This document shows, in pieces, positions 45,428 to 55,380 of a DNA stretch of 64,000 nt (positions are counted from its first letter, which is position 1; the number at the start of each line of letters is the position of its first letter). The notes under the pieces were generated by a model. It saw only the letters and a list, made by a program, of their open reading frames with translations. It had not been told where the DNA came from and made no database searches. Source of the DNA: JAENWD01 sp963837165 (GTDB lineage: Bacteria; Acidobacteriota; Vicinamibacteria; Vicinamibacterales; JAENWD01); the NCBI GenBank assembly GCA_963837165.1, contig CAWIMD010000002.1:186001-250000 (forward strand). Direction: 5' to 3'. A program made the translations under genes and the position numbers.

Positions 45428-48088
45428 GTGACATCAGCGCTCGACCTGGCAGCCGCCCTCGATTCCCTGCCAGACGGTCTGGCCATCCTGGACCGTCAGG
45501 GCAGGTTGCGGTTTGCCAACGCGACCCTGCGACACCTGCTGACCGATCCCGCCTCGGGACCGTTGATTGGCCGTGTGCTATGGGACGTGGCGCCCGGCAC
45601 CGATCGACGGGCGCTCGACTCGGTGCTCGCCGCCGACGCCGCGTCATCCCCGCGCACGCACCAGGTCGGCCGCCTCGAGCGCCTCGGACGCCGGCTCGAC
45701 ATCCAGGCGACCCCTCTCGCCGACGGGGCCGTGATCACCGTGCGCGAGGACGCCGCCAGCCGTCTGCCGGACCCCACGACACCGCCGATCCTCGACCGCG
45801 TCGAGCTGGCCCTGGCCGCCAGCCTCGAGGGCCTCTGGTGGTGGGATCTGGCGAACGGGACCTTGTGGGTCTCGGCCCACTACGCGGAAATGCTGGGTGA
45901 GCGTCCCGAGGCGTATGAGGCCAGCTATCAGCGCTACGCCGAGCGCATCCATCCCGAGGACCGCCCGCGCGTGGAGGCCGTCCTGGCCGATCACGCCGCC
46001 CGCGGGCGACCATACCGCGCCGAGTACCGGATCCGCCGCTGTGACGGCGCCTGGCGCTGGCACGTGACGCGTGGCGCCTCCGTCAGGGACGCGTCGGGCG
46101 CCGTCGTGCGAATGGCCGGCACCACGAGCGACGTCACGGAGTGGCGCGAGGCCGAGGAGGCGCTGCGCGAGAGCGAGGCCCGGTTCCGCATTCTCGCGGC
46201 CAGCGCGCCGCTCGGCATCTTCCTGGCCAACGCGTCGGGACGGGTCGTGTACGCGAACCCGCGGCTGCTCGAGATGTTCACCGCCGGCTACGAGCAGATG
46301 CTCGACGGCACGTTCGTCGGCCGGATCCACCCCGAGGATCGCGCGAAGGTCGAGGCCAGCTGGGCCGAGGCCGTCCGCGCCGTCTCGGAGAGCGTCCAGC
46401 GCTACCGGCTGGTGCGCGACGATCGCCGCGTCCTCTGGGTGGAAGGCCGCACGGCGCCGATACGCAACGAGAACCGGCAGGTCATCGGGCACATCGGCCT
46501 CGTCCATGACGTCACCGAGCAGCGCGAGGCGGAGCTCGCGCTCGAGACCAGCGAGAACCGCTTCCGGACACTGGCCGAGGAGTCCCCGATCGGCATCTAT
46601 CAGATCGACAATGCCGGTACGCTCCTGTACCTGAACCGGGGGGCGCAACGCATCCTGGGCATCCGGCCCGAGGACAAGCCGTCGGAGTTCTTCTCCCGCG
46701 TCCACCCCGACGATCGGTCGATCGTCCACGAGCGGCGCCGGCGCCTGCTCGATCCGGCATTGATGCGGGAGGTGGAGTTCCGCCTCACGAATCCCGACGG
46801 GAGCCTTCGCTGGATCCGGGCGAGGGCGGCGGTCATCAGCGGTCCGGACGGCCGCGCCACCGGGCGCATCGGCACGCTCGAAGACATCACCGCGTCGCGG
46901 GCCGCCGAAACGGCACGCCGCGAAATCGAGTCCCGGATCCAGCACGCGCAGAAGCTCGAGAGCCTCGGCGTGCTCGCCGGGGGCATCGCGCACGACTTCA
47001 ACAACCTGCTGGTAGGCATCCTGGGCAACGCCAACCTCGCGATGCTGGATCTGCCGGGCGACTCGCCGGCCCACGAGGCGGTCCTCCAGATCCAGGCCGC
47101 GGCGGAACGCTCCGCGGACCTGACGCGGCAGCTGCTCGCCTACGCGGGCAAGGGCCAGTTCGAGATCCGTCGCGTGCAGGTCTCACGGCTCGTCAGCGAC
47201 GTGCTGCCGCTGCTCCAGGCCGCCCTCTCCAAGCGGGTGGAGCTTCGGCACGAGTTCGCGCCCACGCTGCCCGACGTCGACGGCGATCCCGCGCAGCTCA
47301 CGCAGGTGGTCATGAACCTGCTCACCAACGCGTCGGATGCCATCGGCGACCGGACCGGCGTCGTCTCGATCCGCACCTTTGTGCGTACGCTCGCCAGGCC
47401 GGAGCTGGCGCCGATGTCCCTCGGGGCCGAGCTTCCGGCGGGCGACTACGTCGGCCTGGAGGTCGAGGACACCGGGGCGGGCATGGACCAGGCCACTCTC
47501 GATCGCATCTTCGAGCCGTTCTTCACGACGAAGTTCACCGGTCGCGGCCTCGGCCTCGCCGCCGTGCTGGGAATCGTGCGCAGCCATCGGGGGGCGCTGA
47601 GCGTGCGGTCGGCGCCGGGGGCGGGCACCACGTTCGGCATCTGGCTGCCGGTGCGGCAGGGCGTCATCGAGGCGCCCGCGCACATCGGCCGCGACATTGC
47701 CGTTCCGATCGCCACAGGGCTCGTGCTCGTCGCCGACGATGAGCCGTCCGTGCGGCAGGTCACGCGCAAGTTCCTGGAACGCTGGGGCTACGAGGTGATG
47801 GAAGCCGCCGACGGGCTCGAGGCGCTCGCCACGGTCCAACGGGAGGCCGGCCGGCTGCGCCTGGTGCTGCTCGACATCACGATGCCCAGGAAGGACGGCG
47901 TCGAGGCGTTTCGCGAGCTGCGGCAGCTGAACCGGACGCTGCCCGTCGTGCTCATGAGCGGGTTCACCGAGCAGGCGGCGGCCACCGATCTCGGGCGCTT
48001 CGACCGCGCGTACTTCATCCAGAAACCATTCAAGGGAGAGGACCTCCGTCGGGTAGTATCAGAGGCGATTCACGGTTCGGGAGACTGA
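45428..48088 (+). CDS. Hybrid sensor histidine kinase with PAS domains and C-terminal receiver
   Basis: A soluble 886-residue hybrid kinase with four PAS/PAC regions (about residues 5-100, 120-245, 255-370, 380-495), a HisKA domain with phospho-acceptor His in GGIAHDFNNLL (near 521), HATPase motifs (NLLTNASDAI, EVEDTGAGM, RGLGLAAVLGI), and a receiver domain with acceptor Asp in LVLLDITMPRKDG near residue 815. No TM segment is seen, so signals are cytoplasmic (redox or small molecule). The start is uncertain: GTG at 45428 fits the first PAS best; a GTG at 45365 is the alternative. AddB-like gene follows 28 bp on. Confidence 0.9.
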   Translation: MTSALDLAAALDSLPDGLAILDRQGRLRFANATLRHLLTDPASGPLIGRVLWDVAPGTDRRALDSVLAADAASSPRTHQVGRLERLGRRLDIQATPLADGAVITVREDAASRLPDPTTPPILDRVELALAASLEGLWWWDLANGTLWVSAHYAEMLGERPEAYEASYQRYAERIHPEDRPRVEAVLADHAARGRPYRAEYRIRRCDGAWRWHVTRGASVRDASGAVVRMAGTTSDVTEWREAEEALRESEARFRILAASAPLGIFLANASGRVVYANPRLLEMFTAGYEQMLDGTFVGRIHPEDRAKVEASWAEAVRAVSESVQRYRLVRDDRRVLWVEGRTAPIRNENRQVIGHIGLVHDVTEQREAELALETSENRFRTLAEESPIGIYQIDNAGTLLYLNRGAQRILGIRPEDKPSEFFSRVHPDDRSIVHERRRRLLDPALMREVEFRLTNPDGSLRWIRARAAVISGPDGRATGRIGTLEDITASRAAETARREIESRIQHAQKLESLGVLAGGIAHDFNNLLVGILGNANLAMLDLPGDSPAHEAVLQIQAAAERSADLTRQLLAYAGKGQFEIRRVQVSRLVSDVLPLLQAALSKRVELRHEFAPTLPDVDGDPAQLTQVVMNLLTNASDAIGDRTGVVSIRTFVRTLARPELAPMSLGAELPAGDYVGLEVEDTGAGMDQATLDRIFEPFFTTKFTGRGLGLAAVLGIVRSHRGALSVRSAPGAGTTFGIWLPVRQGVIEAPAHIGRDIAVPIATGLVLVADDEPSVRQVTRKFLERWGYEVMEAADGLEALATVQREAGRLRLVLLDITMPRKDGVEAFRELRQLNRTLPVVLMSGFTEQAAATDLGRFDRAYFIQKPFKGEDLRRVVSEAIHGSGD

Positions 48089-48116
48089 CGCGCGGTCTCC
48101 AGCAAGGAGGGCCGGC

Positions 48117-51100
48117 ATGGCGTCCGGCAGCGAACGTCCTGTGGTGGGTCTGTACGTCTCGGCCGCCGCGCACGAGCGGCTCGCGCGTGCGGACGCCTTC
48201 CTCCGCGACACCAGCCCCGCCGCGGAAGTGCTCATCGTCGGTGCGACCCGCGGGGCGGCCGACGACCTGGCCCGCCGCGCGGTGGGACCTGGCGGCGCCT
48301 CCTTCGGCTGGCACCGGTACAGCCTGATTCAGCTGGCGGCCCGTGTGGCCGTGCGCGCGCTGGCGGCCGAGCGCCGGCTGCCGGCCTCGCCCCTCGGCGC
48401 CGAAGCCGTCTCGGCTCGCGCCATCTTCCGTGTGCTCGCCGGCCGCGGCCTCCAGTACTTCGCCCCGGTTGCGCGGACACCCGGTTTCGCGCCGAGCGTT
48501 GCGCGGAGCCTCGGCGAACTGCGACTCGCCGGGGTCGGCGACGCGCTGGCGGCACTCGGGCCACGCGGGTCGGATTTGGCGCGGCTCATGGCCCAGGTCG
48601 AGCGCGAGCTCGCCGAGGCCGGCGCGGCCGATCGGGCCGCAATCATCGCGACCGCCCTTGCCGCGCTCGAGGCCGGGCAGGAGGAGGTCTGTGCGCAGGT
48701 GCGCGGCCGCCCGCTGCTCCTGATCGATCTGGCGGCCGGTTCCACGCTGGAGGCGCGCTTCCTTGCCCGCCTTGCCGCGCTGGCCGCCGGAACCTTGCTC
48801 ACGCTGCCGCTGGGCGACGAGCGCACCCGCCGCGCGCTGGAGCCTCACGTCGCCTTCGAGACGGCGGCCGCTCCGGCCGAGACGGCCACCACCGTGGGCC
48901 GGTTGCGCAGTCGGATCTTCGTGTCGGACCTGTCCGAGGCGTCGGGCCCGTCCGACGACGTGCAGGTGTTCTCGGCGCCAGGCGAGGCGAGGGAAGCCGT
49001 CGAGATCGCGCGCCGGCTCCTGGCAGAAGCCGGCCGCGGCGTTCCCTTCGACGAGATGGCGGTGCTCGTCCGCGCGCCGCACCTGTACCTGGGCCTGCTC
49101 GAGCACGCGCTGTCGCGCGCCGGCATTCCCGCGTGGTTCGATCGCGGGACGCGGCGGCCCGATCCGGCGGGGCGCGCGCTGCTGGCATTGCTGCTCTGCG
49201 CCGAAGAGGGCCTGTCGGCGCGGCGGTTTGCCGAGTACCTCTCGCTGGCACAGGTGCCCGATCCCGAGCGCGTCCCGGACGCCGACGTCCAGCTGCCCGC
49301 CGATGACGAAGCGCTCATGGCCGCGCTGGGCGTCGACGCGCCGCCCGAGGAGCCGCTGCCGCCGCTTCGGACCGACGCCCCGCCAGACCTGCCGGTGGTG
49401 GACGGCTCGCTCCGGGCGCCGTGGCGCTGGGAAGCGCTGCTCGTCGAATCGGCAGTGATCGGCGGACGCGAGCGCTGGGTGTCGCGTCTGGACGGGCTTG
49501 CCCAGGAGTACCGGCGCAGGCTCGCGGAGCTGGGCGCCGAGGAGCCCGAGGCCCCTCGCGCCGTGGCGCTCGCGCGCGACAGCGCGCACCTGGAGCACCT
49601 GCGGGCGTTCGCGCTGCCGATCGTCGGCGCGCTGGACGACTGGCGCGAGGCGGACTGGACCTGGGGTGAGTGGCTGAATCGCCTGGCCGCGCTCGCGCCA
49701 CGCGTGCTCCGCCGTCCGGCGCGGGTCCAGCGCGTGCTCGCGGAGCTCAGGCCCATGGCCGACGTCGGCCCGGTGGGCATCGGCGAAGTGCGCAAGGTGC
49801 TGAGCGATCGCCTCCGCATGCTGGCCGTCGAGCCCCCGGCCCGCCGCTTCGGCCGCGTGTTCGTCGGATCCCCCGAACAGGCGCGGGGACGGGCATTCCG
49901 CGTCGCGTTCGTCCCCGGCCTCGCCGAGCGCGTCTTCCCGCAGAAGCTGCGCGAGGATCCGCTGCTGCTCGACGACGCGCGGCGGGCGCTCGGCAGCGGG
50001 CTGCCCGTGCGCGAGGATCGGGCGACGCACGAACGCCTGCAGCTCAGGCTGGCGATTGGCGCCGTGTCGGAACGGCTGGACCTCTCGTACCCGAGACTCG
50101 ACGTCAGCGAGGCCCGGCCGCGCGTGCCCTCGTTCTATGCGCTCGACGTGCAGCGCGCGCTCACCGGGCGCATTCCGTCGCACGAGGACCTCGAGCGCGA
50201 GGCCTACCGGCGGGGAGGCGCCACCCTGGCGTGGCCGGCCCCGGCAGACCCGGCCCGCTCGGTGGACGCGCTCGAGCACGATCTCGCGGTGCTGCGCGGG
50301 CTGCTCGACGAACCCGACCCGGCGCGTGCCCGGGGCCGTGCCCGCTACCTGCTCTCGCTGAACGCCTGCCTGGGCCGATCGGTGCGGGAGCGCTGGTCGC
50401 GCCACCAGCGCCAGTGGTCCGAGGCCGACGGCCTGATGAAGGTCTCCGACCCCATCCGCGAGGCGCTGGCCGGCCAGCGGCTGGGGGCACGCCCGTATTC
50501 GTTGTCCGCGCTCCAGCACTACGCCGCCTGCCCGTACCGCTTTCTCCTGTCGGCCATCTACCGCCTGGCGCCCCGCGAGGACGCCGTAGCGCTGCAGCGC
50601 CTGGACCCGCTGACGAAGGGCAGCATCTTCCATCGCATCCAGGCGGAGTTCCTGCGCGCGCTGAAGGACGGTGGACGGGTGCCGGTGCGGCCGGCGGCGC
50701 TGCCAGAGGCGCTGGCCACGCTGTCGGCGACGGTCGCGCGCGTCGCCGCCGACGAGCGGGTGCGGCTGGCGCCCGCCATTCCGCGTGTCTGGGACGACGA
50801 AGTCGCCGCGATGGAGCGGGACCTCGCGCGCTGGGTGCACATGCTGGCGGACGACCCCGACGGCTGGGTCCCGCAGTGGTTCGAGTTCGGGTTCGGCCTG
50901 CCGCCCGATCCGGGCCGCGATCCGGCCAGCGTGTCAGAGCCCGTGCGGGTGGACGGGCGCTTCCTGCTCCGCGGCTCGATCGATCTGGTCGAGCGGCATC
51001 CGGTGGGTGCGCTGCGCGTCACCGACCACAAGACGGGACGCGCGCGCTGGACCGAGCCGCTCATCGTGGGCGGCGGGGAAGTGCTGCAGCCCGTGCTCTA

Positions 51101-51407
51101 CAGCCTCGTCCTCGAGGCCTGGACGGGGGATCTCGTGACCGAGGGCCGGCTGTCGTTCTGCACGACGGCCGGAGGGTTCACGCCCGTTCGTGTCCTGATC
51201 ACGGACACGTCGCGCCGGGCGGGCATCGAGGTGCTCGAGATCGTGGACCGTGGCGTGGAGCACGCGATGCTGGCGCCGTACCCCCGGGACGGCGCCTGCC
51301 AGTGGTGCGACTTCCAGGCGGTCTGCGGGCCGGACGAGGAGCGGCGCACGCGCCGGAAGCCGCCGGCGCGGTTTGCCGATCTCGAGGCGCTGAGGGAGAA
51401 GGAATGA
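48117..51407 (+). CDS. AddB-like helicase-fold/PD-(D/E)XK nuclease with Fe-S cysteines
   Basis: A 1096-residue partner of the AddA-like helicase. The first half is a degenerate UvrD fold without a proper Walker A. The C-terminus has the RecB-type nuclease (GSIDLVERHPVGALRVTDHKTG, with Asp and the D-x-K pair) and three cysteines in GACQWCDFQAVCG, which with the earlier Cys in HYAACPYRF could form the AddB [4Fe-4S] cluster. AddAB processes double-strand ends for recombination. ATG is at 48117, and the stop shares an ATGA with the helicase gene. Confidence 0.88.
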   Translation: MASGSERPVVGLYVSAAAHERLARADAFLRDTSPAAEVLIVGATRGAADDLARRAVGPGGASFGWHRYSLIQLAARVAVRALAAERRLPASPLGAEAVSARAIFRVLAGRGLQYFAPVARTPGFAPSVARSLGELRLAGVGDALAALGPRGSDLARLMAQVERELAEAGAADRAAIIATALAALEAGQEEVCAQVRGRPLLLIDLAAGSTLEARFLARLAALAAGTLLTLPLGDERTRRALEPHVAFETAAAPAETATTVGRLRSRIFVSDLSEASGPSDDVQVFSAPGEAREAVEIARRLLAEAGRGVPFDEMAVLVRAPHLYLGLLEHALSRAGIPAWFDRGTRRPDPAGRALLALLLCAEEGLSARRFAEYLSLAQVPDPERVPDADVQLPADDEALMAALGVDAPPEEPLPPLRTDAPPDLPVVDGSLRAPWRWEALLVESAVIGGRERWVSRLDGLAQEYRRRLAELGAEEPEAPRAVALARDSAHLEHLRAFALPIVGALDDWREADWTWGEWLNRLAALAPRVLRRPARVQRVLAELRPMADVGPVGIGEVRKVLSDRLRMLAVEPPARRFGRVFVGSPEQARGRAFRVAFVPGLAERVFPQKLREDPLLLDDARRALGSGLPVREDRATHERLQLRLAIGAVSERLDLSYPRLDVSEARPRVPSFYALDVQRALTGRIPSHEDLEREAYRRGGATLAWPAPADPARSVDALEHDLAVLRGLLDEPDPARARGRARYLLSLNACLGRSVRERWSRHQRQWSEADGLMKVSDPIREALAGQRLGARPYSLSALQHYAACPYRFLLSAIYRLAPREDAVALQRLDPLTKGSIFHRIQAEFLRALKDGGRVPVRPAALPEALATLSATVARVAADERVRLAPAIPRVWDDEVAAMERDLARWVHMLADDPDGWVPQWFEFGFGLPPDPGRDPASVSEPVRVDGRFLLRGSIDLVERHPVGALRVTDHKTGRARWTEPLIVGGGEVLQPVLYSLVLEAWTGDLVTEGRLSFCTTAGGFTPVRVLITDTSRRAGIEVLEIVDRGVEHAMLAPYPRDGACQWCDFQAVCGPDEERRTRRKPPARFADLEALREKE

Positions 51408-54400
51408 CGGCCCCCCATCGCGAACCGCAGGACCAGGCCGAGCGCGACCGCATTCGCGGCGACCTCGATCATTCCTACGTGGTCGAGGCCGCTGCCGGCA
51501 CCGGGAAGACGACCGAGCTCGTGGCGCGCATCGTCAACGTGCTGGCGTCGGGGCGCGCGACGGTGGAGCAGATCGTCGCGGTGACCTTCACCGAGAAGGC
51601 GGCGGGCGAGCTGAAGCTGCGCTTGCGGAAGGAGCTGGAAGAGACGCGCGCGAGCGCCGCCGGCGAAAGGCGGGCGCGGCTCGACGAGGCGTTGCGGTTT
51701 CTCGAGGAGGCCCGGGTCAGCACCATTCACGGCTTCTGCGCCGACCTGCTCCGCGAGCGTCCGGTCGAGGCCCGCGTGGACCCGCAGTTCCAGGTGCTCA
51801 CCGAGGACCAGGCCGATCGCCTCTACAACCGGGCCTTCGGCGCGTGGCTCGAAGCCGAGCTGCAGGAGCCAGGCGAGGGAGTGCGCAGGTCGCTGCGCCG
51901 CGTCACCCGCCGCAGCTTCGGCACCGAGGAGGACGAGGACGGCCCGATCGAGCGGCTGCGCCGCGCCGGCAGGGCGCTGCTCGAGTGGCGCGACCACGCG
52001 GCGCGCTGGCGGCGGGAGCCCTTCGATCGAGGCGCCGAGGTGGCGCGCCTGGTGGCCGATCTGTCCGCGTTCGTCGCGATGTCCGAGTCGCCGGCCTGGA
52101 GCGGTGACCCGCTGTACAAGGACACGATCGGCGCCAGGACGCGGCACGCGGCGATCCGCGACGGGCTCGTGCCGGCCGACGATCCCGACGGCCTCGAGGC
52201 CCTGCTGGTGGACCTCCATCACGACCGCGGGTTCTCGCGGCCCCACAAGGGCAGCGGCGCGCGATACGGCGGCACCAGCACGAGGACCGCCGTCTGGGAC
52301 GCGCGGCACCGGCTGTACGAGGCGCTCGGCGACTTCGAGCGGCGCGCGAACGCCGATCTCGCGGCGGCCCTCCAGGTCGATCTGGAGGCGTGCCTGGCCC
52401 GGTACGACGCGCTGAAGGCGGAAGCGGGCGCCCTCGATTTCGTGGACCTGCTGCTCGAGACCCGACGGGTCCTCCGGGACAACGCCGAGGTCAGGCGCAC
52501 CTTCCGGCAGCGGCTCACACACCTGTTCGTCGACGAGTTCCAGGACACGGATCCGCTCCAGGCCGAGATCCTCGTCCTGCTCGCGGGGCATCCCGACGAA
52601 GACGCGAACGGGCCGCTCGATTGGCGGCAGGTCCGCCCGCGCCAGGGGGCGCTCTTCGTCGTCGGCGATCCGAAACAGTCGATCTACCGGTTCCGGCGGG
52701 CGGATGTCGGCGCCTACCTCGACGTGTGCCGGTGGCTCGAGGAGCGGGGCGCCAGGCACGCGACCCTCTCCACCAGCTTCCGTGCCACGCCGCCCATCCA
52801 GCACCTCGTCAACGCGGCGTTCGCGCCGCTGATGACGGAGGACCGGCACGCGCTGCAGGCCGACTACGTCGCCCTCACGAACTGGCGCACCGCGGTGGCC
52901 GGGCGCCCGGCCGTCGTGGCGCTGCCGGTGCCCCGGCCGTACGGCGCGCGCCACATCGCGAAGGCGTCGATCGAGGCGTCGCTCCCGGATGCGGTCGGTG
53001 GCTTTCTCGAATGGCTGTTCCGGCGCAGCGGGTGGCAGGTGAGCGAGCGCAGCCGCGCGAACGGCCAATGGCAGCTCGTCGATGTCGCCGCGCGCCACGT
53101 GTGCCTGCTCTTCAGGCGCTTCACCAGCTTCGGCCAGGACATGACGCGCCCGTACGTGCAGGCACTCGAGGCCCGCGACATCGCGCACCTGCTCGTCGGC
53201 GGCAAGTCGTTCCACGATCGTGAGGAGGTCGAGAGTGTGCGCGCCGCGCTCACCGCGATCGAATGGCCGGACGACGAGCTGTCGGTGTTTGCGACGCTGC
53301 GTGGCGCGCTGTTCGCCATCGGCGACGAGGTGCTGCTGGAGTACCGGCATCACTTCAGGCGCTTCCATCCCTATCAGGTCCCCGAGCACCTGACCAATCG
53401 CCTCGTGCCGGTCGGCGAGGCCCTGACGCGGCTCAGGCAGCTCCATCAGCAGCGGAACGTCCGTCCGGTCGCCGACACGATTGCCGACCTGCTGTCGGCG
53501 ACGCGCGCGCACGTGGCCTTCGCGCTCCGGCCCGGCGGCGAACAGGCGCTCGCCAACGTGCTCCACGTGGCCGACCTCGCCCGGCGGTACGAGGCGGACG
53601 GCGGCCTCTCGTTCCGCGGCTTCGTCGACGCCCTCGCCGACGCGGCCGCACGTGCCGAGGCGCCGGAGGCGCCGATTCTCGAGGAGGGCAGCGACGGCGT
53701 CCGGTTGATGACCGTCCACAAGGCCAAGGGGCTCGAGTTCCCGGTGGTGGTCCTGGTCGACATGACCTGCAAGCTGTCGCGGGATGTGGCCGACCGTCAC
53801 CTGGACGCGTCGCGCGGGCTCGCCGCGATCCGTCTGGCGGGCTGGGCCCCCGCGGACCTGCTCGATCACGAGCCGCTGGAGGTGGAGCGGGACCGCCAGG
53901 AGGCCATTCGTCTCGCGTACGTCGCCGCCACGCGCGCGCGCGACCTGCTGGTGGTGCCTGCCGTTGGCGACGAGCCGTTCGACGGCGGCTGGACGAGTCC
54001 GCTGAACGAGGCGATCTACCCGGCCGTCACGCGCCGGCGCGAGGCGCTCCCGGCGACCGGGTGCCCGCCGTTCAGGGGCGACACCGTGCTCGAGCGCCCG
54101 AACGGAGACCCGGCGCGCGCCGACACGATGCAGCCGGGCCTGCACGTGTTCGCCGAGGGCCCGTCGCCGTATGAGGTCGTGTGGTGGGATCCGCGCGCGC
54201 TGGACCTCGATCGCGAGCCGCCGGGCGGCGTGCGCCACCACGACCTGATCGGCAAGGACGCGCCCGCCGAGGTGCTGGAGGAGACGCTGGCGGCGTTTCG
54301 GCGCTGGGAGCGCGCGCGGGCCGACGCCCTCGAGCGCGGCAGCCAGCCGTCGCGTGTGGTTGCCACGGCCTCGGAGTGGGCCGAGGATGCCACCCTTCCA

Positions 54401-54889
54401 GGCGTCCAAGGCATTCACGTGGCCGTCGAACGGGTTCCCGGCGCCGACCAGGCGCGACCGTCAGGGGCCAGATTCGGCGCGCTGGTGCACGCCATCCTGT
54501 CGGTCGTCCCGCTCGATGCGCCGGCCGATTCGATCCGGAGTAGCGCCGAGATCTCGGCCCGGCTGCTCGGCGCCCCGGCGGACGAGATCGATGCCGCGGT
54601 CGCCACCGTCCAGCGGGCACTCTCGCATCCCACGCTCGTGCGTGCGCGGAACGCAGACAGCGTTCGTCGAGAAGTGCCGGTCATGCTCGAGTTGGACGGC
54701 CGGCTCGTCGAAGGCGTGGCCGACCTCGTGTTCAGGGACGGCGGTCGCTGGACTGTCGTCGACTTCAAGACGGACGTGGAAATTGGTCGCCAGGGCCTGG
54801 ATCGGTACCGCCGCCAGGTCAGCCTGTACGGCGCCGCCGTCGCGACGTCGACCGGAGAGCCGGCCGAGGGAGTGTTGCTGAGGATATGA
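51404..54889 (+). CDS. AddA-like UvrD-family helicase with C-terminal nuclease
   Basis: A 1161-residue helicase-nuclease. Walker A AAAGTGKTTELV near residue 30, TFTEKAAGELKLRLR, HGFCADLLRERP, Walker B DEFQDTDPLQAEI, VGDPKQSIYRFRRADV, MTVHKAKGLEFPVVVL and YVAATRARDLLVV mark all UvrD motifs. The C-terminus has RFGALVHAILS and ADLVFRDGGRWTVVDFKTD, the AddA-type nuclease. The start is in an ATGA overlap with the addB-like gene. The frame remains open 1.7 kb upstream, but that part is a shadow of the AddB gene. Works with the preceding gene in end resection. Confidence 0.93.
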   Translation: MTAPHREPQDQAERDRIRGDLDHSYVVEAAAGTGKTTELVARIVNVLASGRATVEQIVAVTFTEKAAGELKLRLRKELEETRASAAGERRARLDEALRFLEEARVSTIHGFCADLLRERPVEARVDPQFQVLTEDQADRLYNRAFGAWLEAELQEPGEGVRRSLRRVTRRSFGTEEDEDGPIERLRRAGRALLEWRDHAARWRREPFDRGAEVARLVADLSAFVAMSESPAWSGDPLYKDTIGARTRHAAIRDGLVPADDPDGLEALLVDLHHDRGFSRPHKGSGARYGGTSTRTAVWDARHRLYEALGDFERRANADLAAALQVDLEACLARYDALKAEAGALDFVDLLLETRRVLRDNAEVRRTFRQRLTHLFVDEFQDTDPLQAEILVLLAGHPDEDANGPLDWRQVRPRQGALFVVGDPKQSIYRFRRADVGAYLDVCRWLEERGARHATLSTSFRATPPIQHLVNAAFAPLMTEDRHALQADYVALTNWRTAVAGRPAVVALPVPRPYGARHIAKASIEASLPDAVGGFLEWLFRRSGWQVSERSRANGQWQLVDVAARHVCLLFRRFTSFGQDMTRPYVQALEARDIAHLLVGGKSFHDREEVESVRAALTAIEWPDDELSVFATLRGALFAIGDEVLLEYRHHFRRFHPYQVPEHLTNRLVPVGEALTRLRQLHQQRNVRPVADTIADLLSATRAHVAFALRPGGEQALANVLHVADLARRYEADGGLSFRGFVDALADAAARAEAPEAPILEEGSDGVRLMTVHKAKGLEFPVVVLVDMTCKLSRDVADRHLDASRGLAAIRLAGWAPADLLDHEPLEVERDRQEAIRLAYVAATRARDLLVVPAVGDEPFDGGWTSPLNEAIYPAVTRRREALPATGCPPFRGDTVLERPNGDPARADTMQPGLHVFAEGPSPYEVVWWDPRALDLDREPPGGVRHHDLIGKDAPAEVLEETLAAFRRWERARADALERGSQPSRVVATASEWAEDATLPGVQGIHVAVERVPGADQARPSGARFGALVHAILSVVPLDAPADSIRSSAEISARLLGAPADEIDAAVATVQRALSHPTLVRARNADSVRREVPVMLELDGRLVEGVADLVFRDGGRWTVVDFKTDVEIGRQGLDRYRRQVSLYGAAVATSTGEPAEGVLLRI

Positions 54890-54949
54890 ACCGGTTCGCT
54901 GGCTCCCGGTTCCCGGTTCGTGGGAGGATCGGAAGACAGGAGGCGTGGA

Positions 54950-55378
54950 ATGGCTCAGACCGGGCGTGCACACTGGGAAGGTGATCTGAAGTCGGGACGT
55001 GGGACGATCGCGCTGGGAAGCGGCGCGTTCGAGGGTCCGTACTCGTTCAAGTCGCGCTTCGAGGGCGCGCCGGGGACGACGCCCGAGGAACTCCTCGGGG
55101 CGGCGCATGCCGGCTGCTTCACGATGGCGCTGTCGCTCGGCCTGACAACCGCCGGCCACCCGCCGACCAGCCTCGATACGACGGCGGCCGTCACGCTGGC
55201 GAAGGTGGGCGACGCGTTCGCGATCACCAGGATCGATCTGAAGACGCGCGGGGTCGTCCCGGGCCTGAGTGCGGCCGACTTCACGCGGCTCGCCGAGGAC
55301 GCCAAGAAGAACTGCATCGTCTCGCGGGCCATCTCCAACGTGCCGATGACGCTGGAGGCGACGCTGGCCGGTGGGTGA
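54950..55378 (+). CDS. osmC: OsmC-family peroxiredoxin
   Basis: A 142-residue OsmC protein: it reduces organic hydroperoxides with a reactive cysteine. Cys in AAHAGCFTMALS (about residue 57) and Cys in KKNCIVSRAI (about 122) are the peroxidatic and resolving residues. PGTTPEELLGAAHAG and the C-terminal SNVPMTLEATL are typical of the OsmC subfamily. ATG has AGGAGG at 6 bp. It is alone between addA and the convergent DUF885 gene (2-bp gap). Confidence 0.93.
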   Translation: MAQTGRAHWEGDLKSGRGTIALGSGAFEGPYSFKSRFEGAPGTTPEELLGAAHAGCFTMALSLGLTTAGHPPTSLDTTAAVTLAKVGDAFAITRIDLKTRGVVPGLSAADFTRLAEDAKKNCIVSRAISNVPMTLEATLAGG

Positions 55379-55380
55379 CA

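Noticed and set aside
49670..51403. N-terminal 578-residue extension of the AddA-like frame
   Set aside because: It is Arg/Ala/Pro-rich and lies wholly within the AddB-like gene in another frame; the ATGA overlap at 51404 gives the real start.
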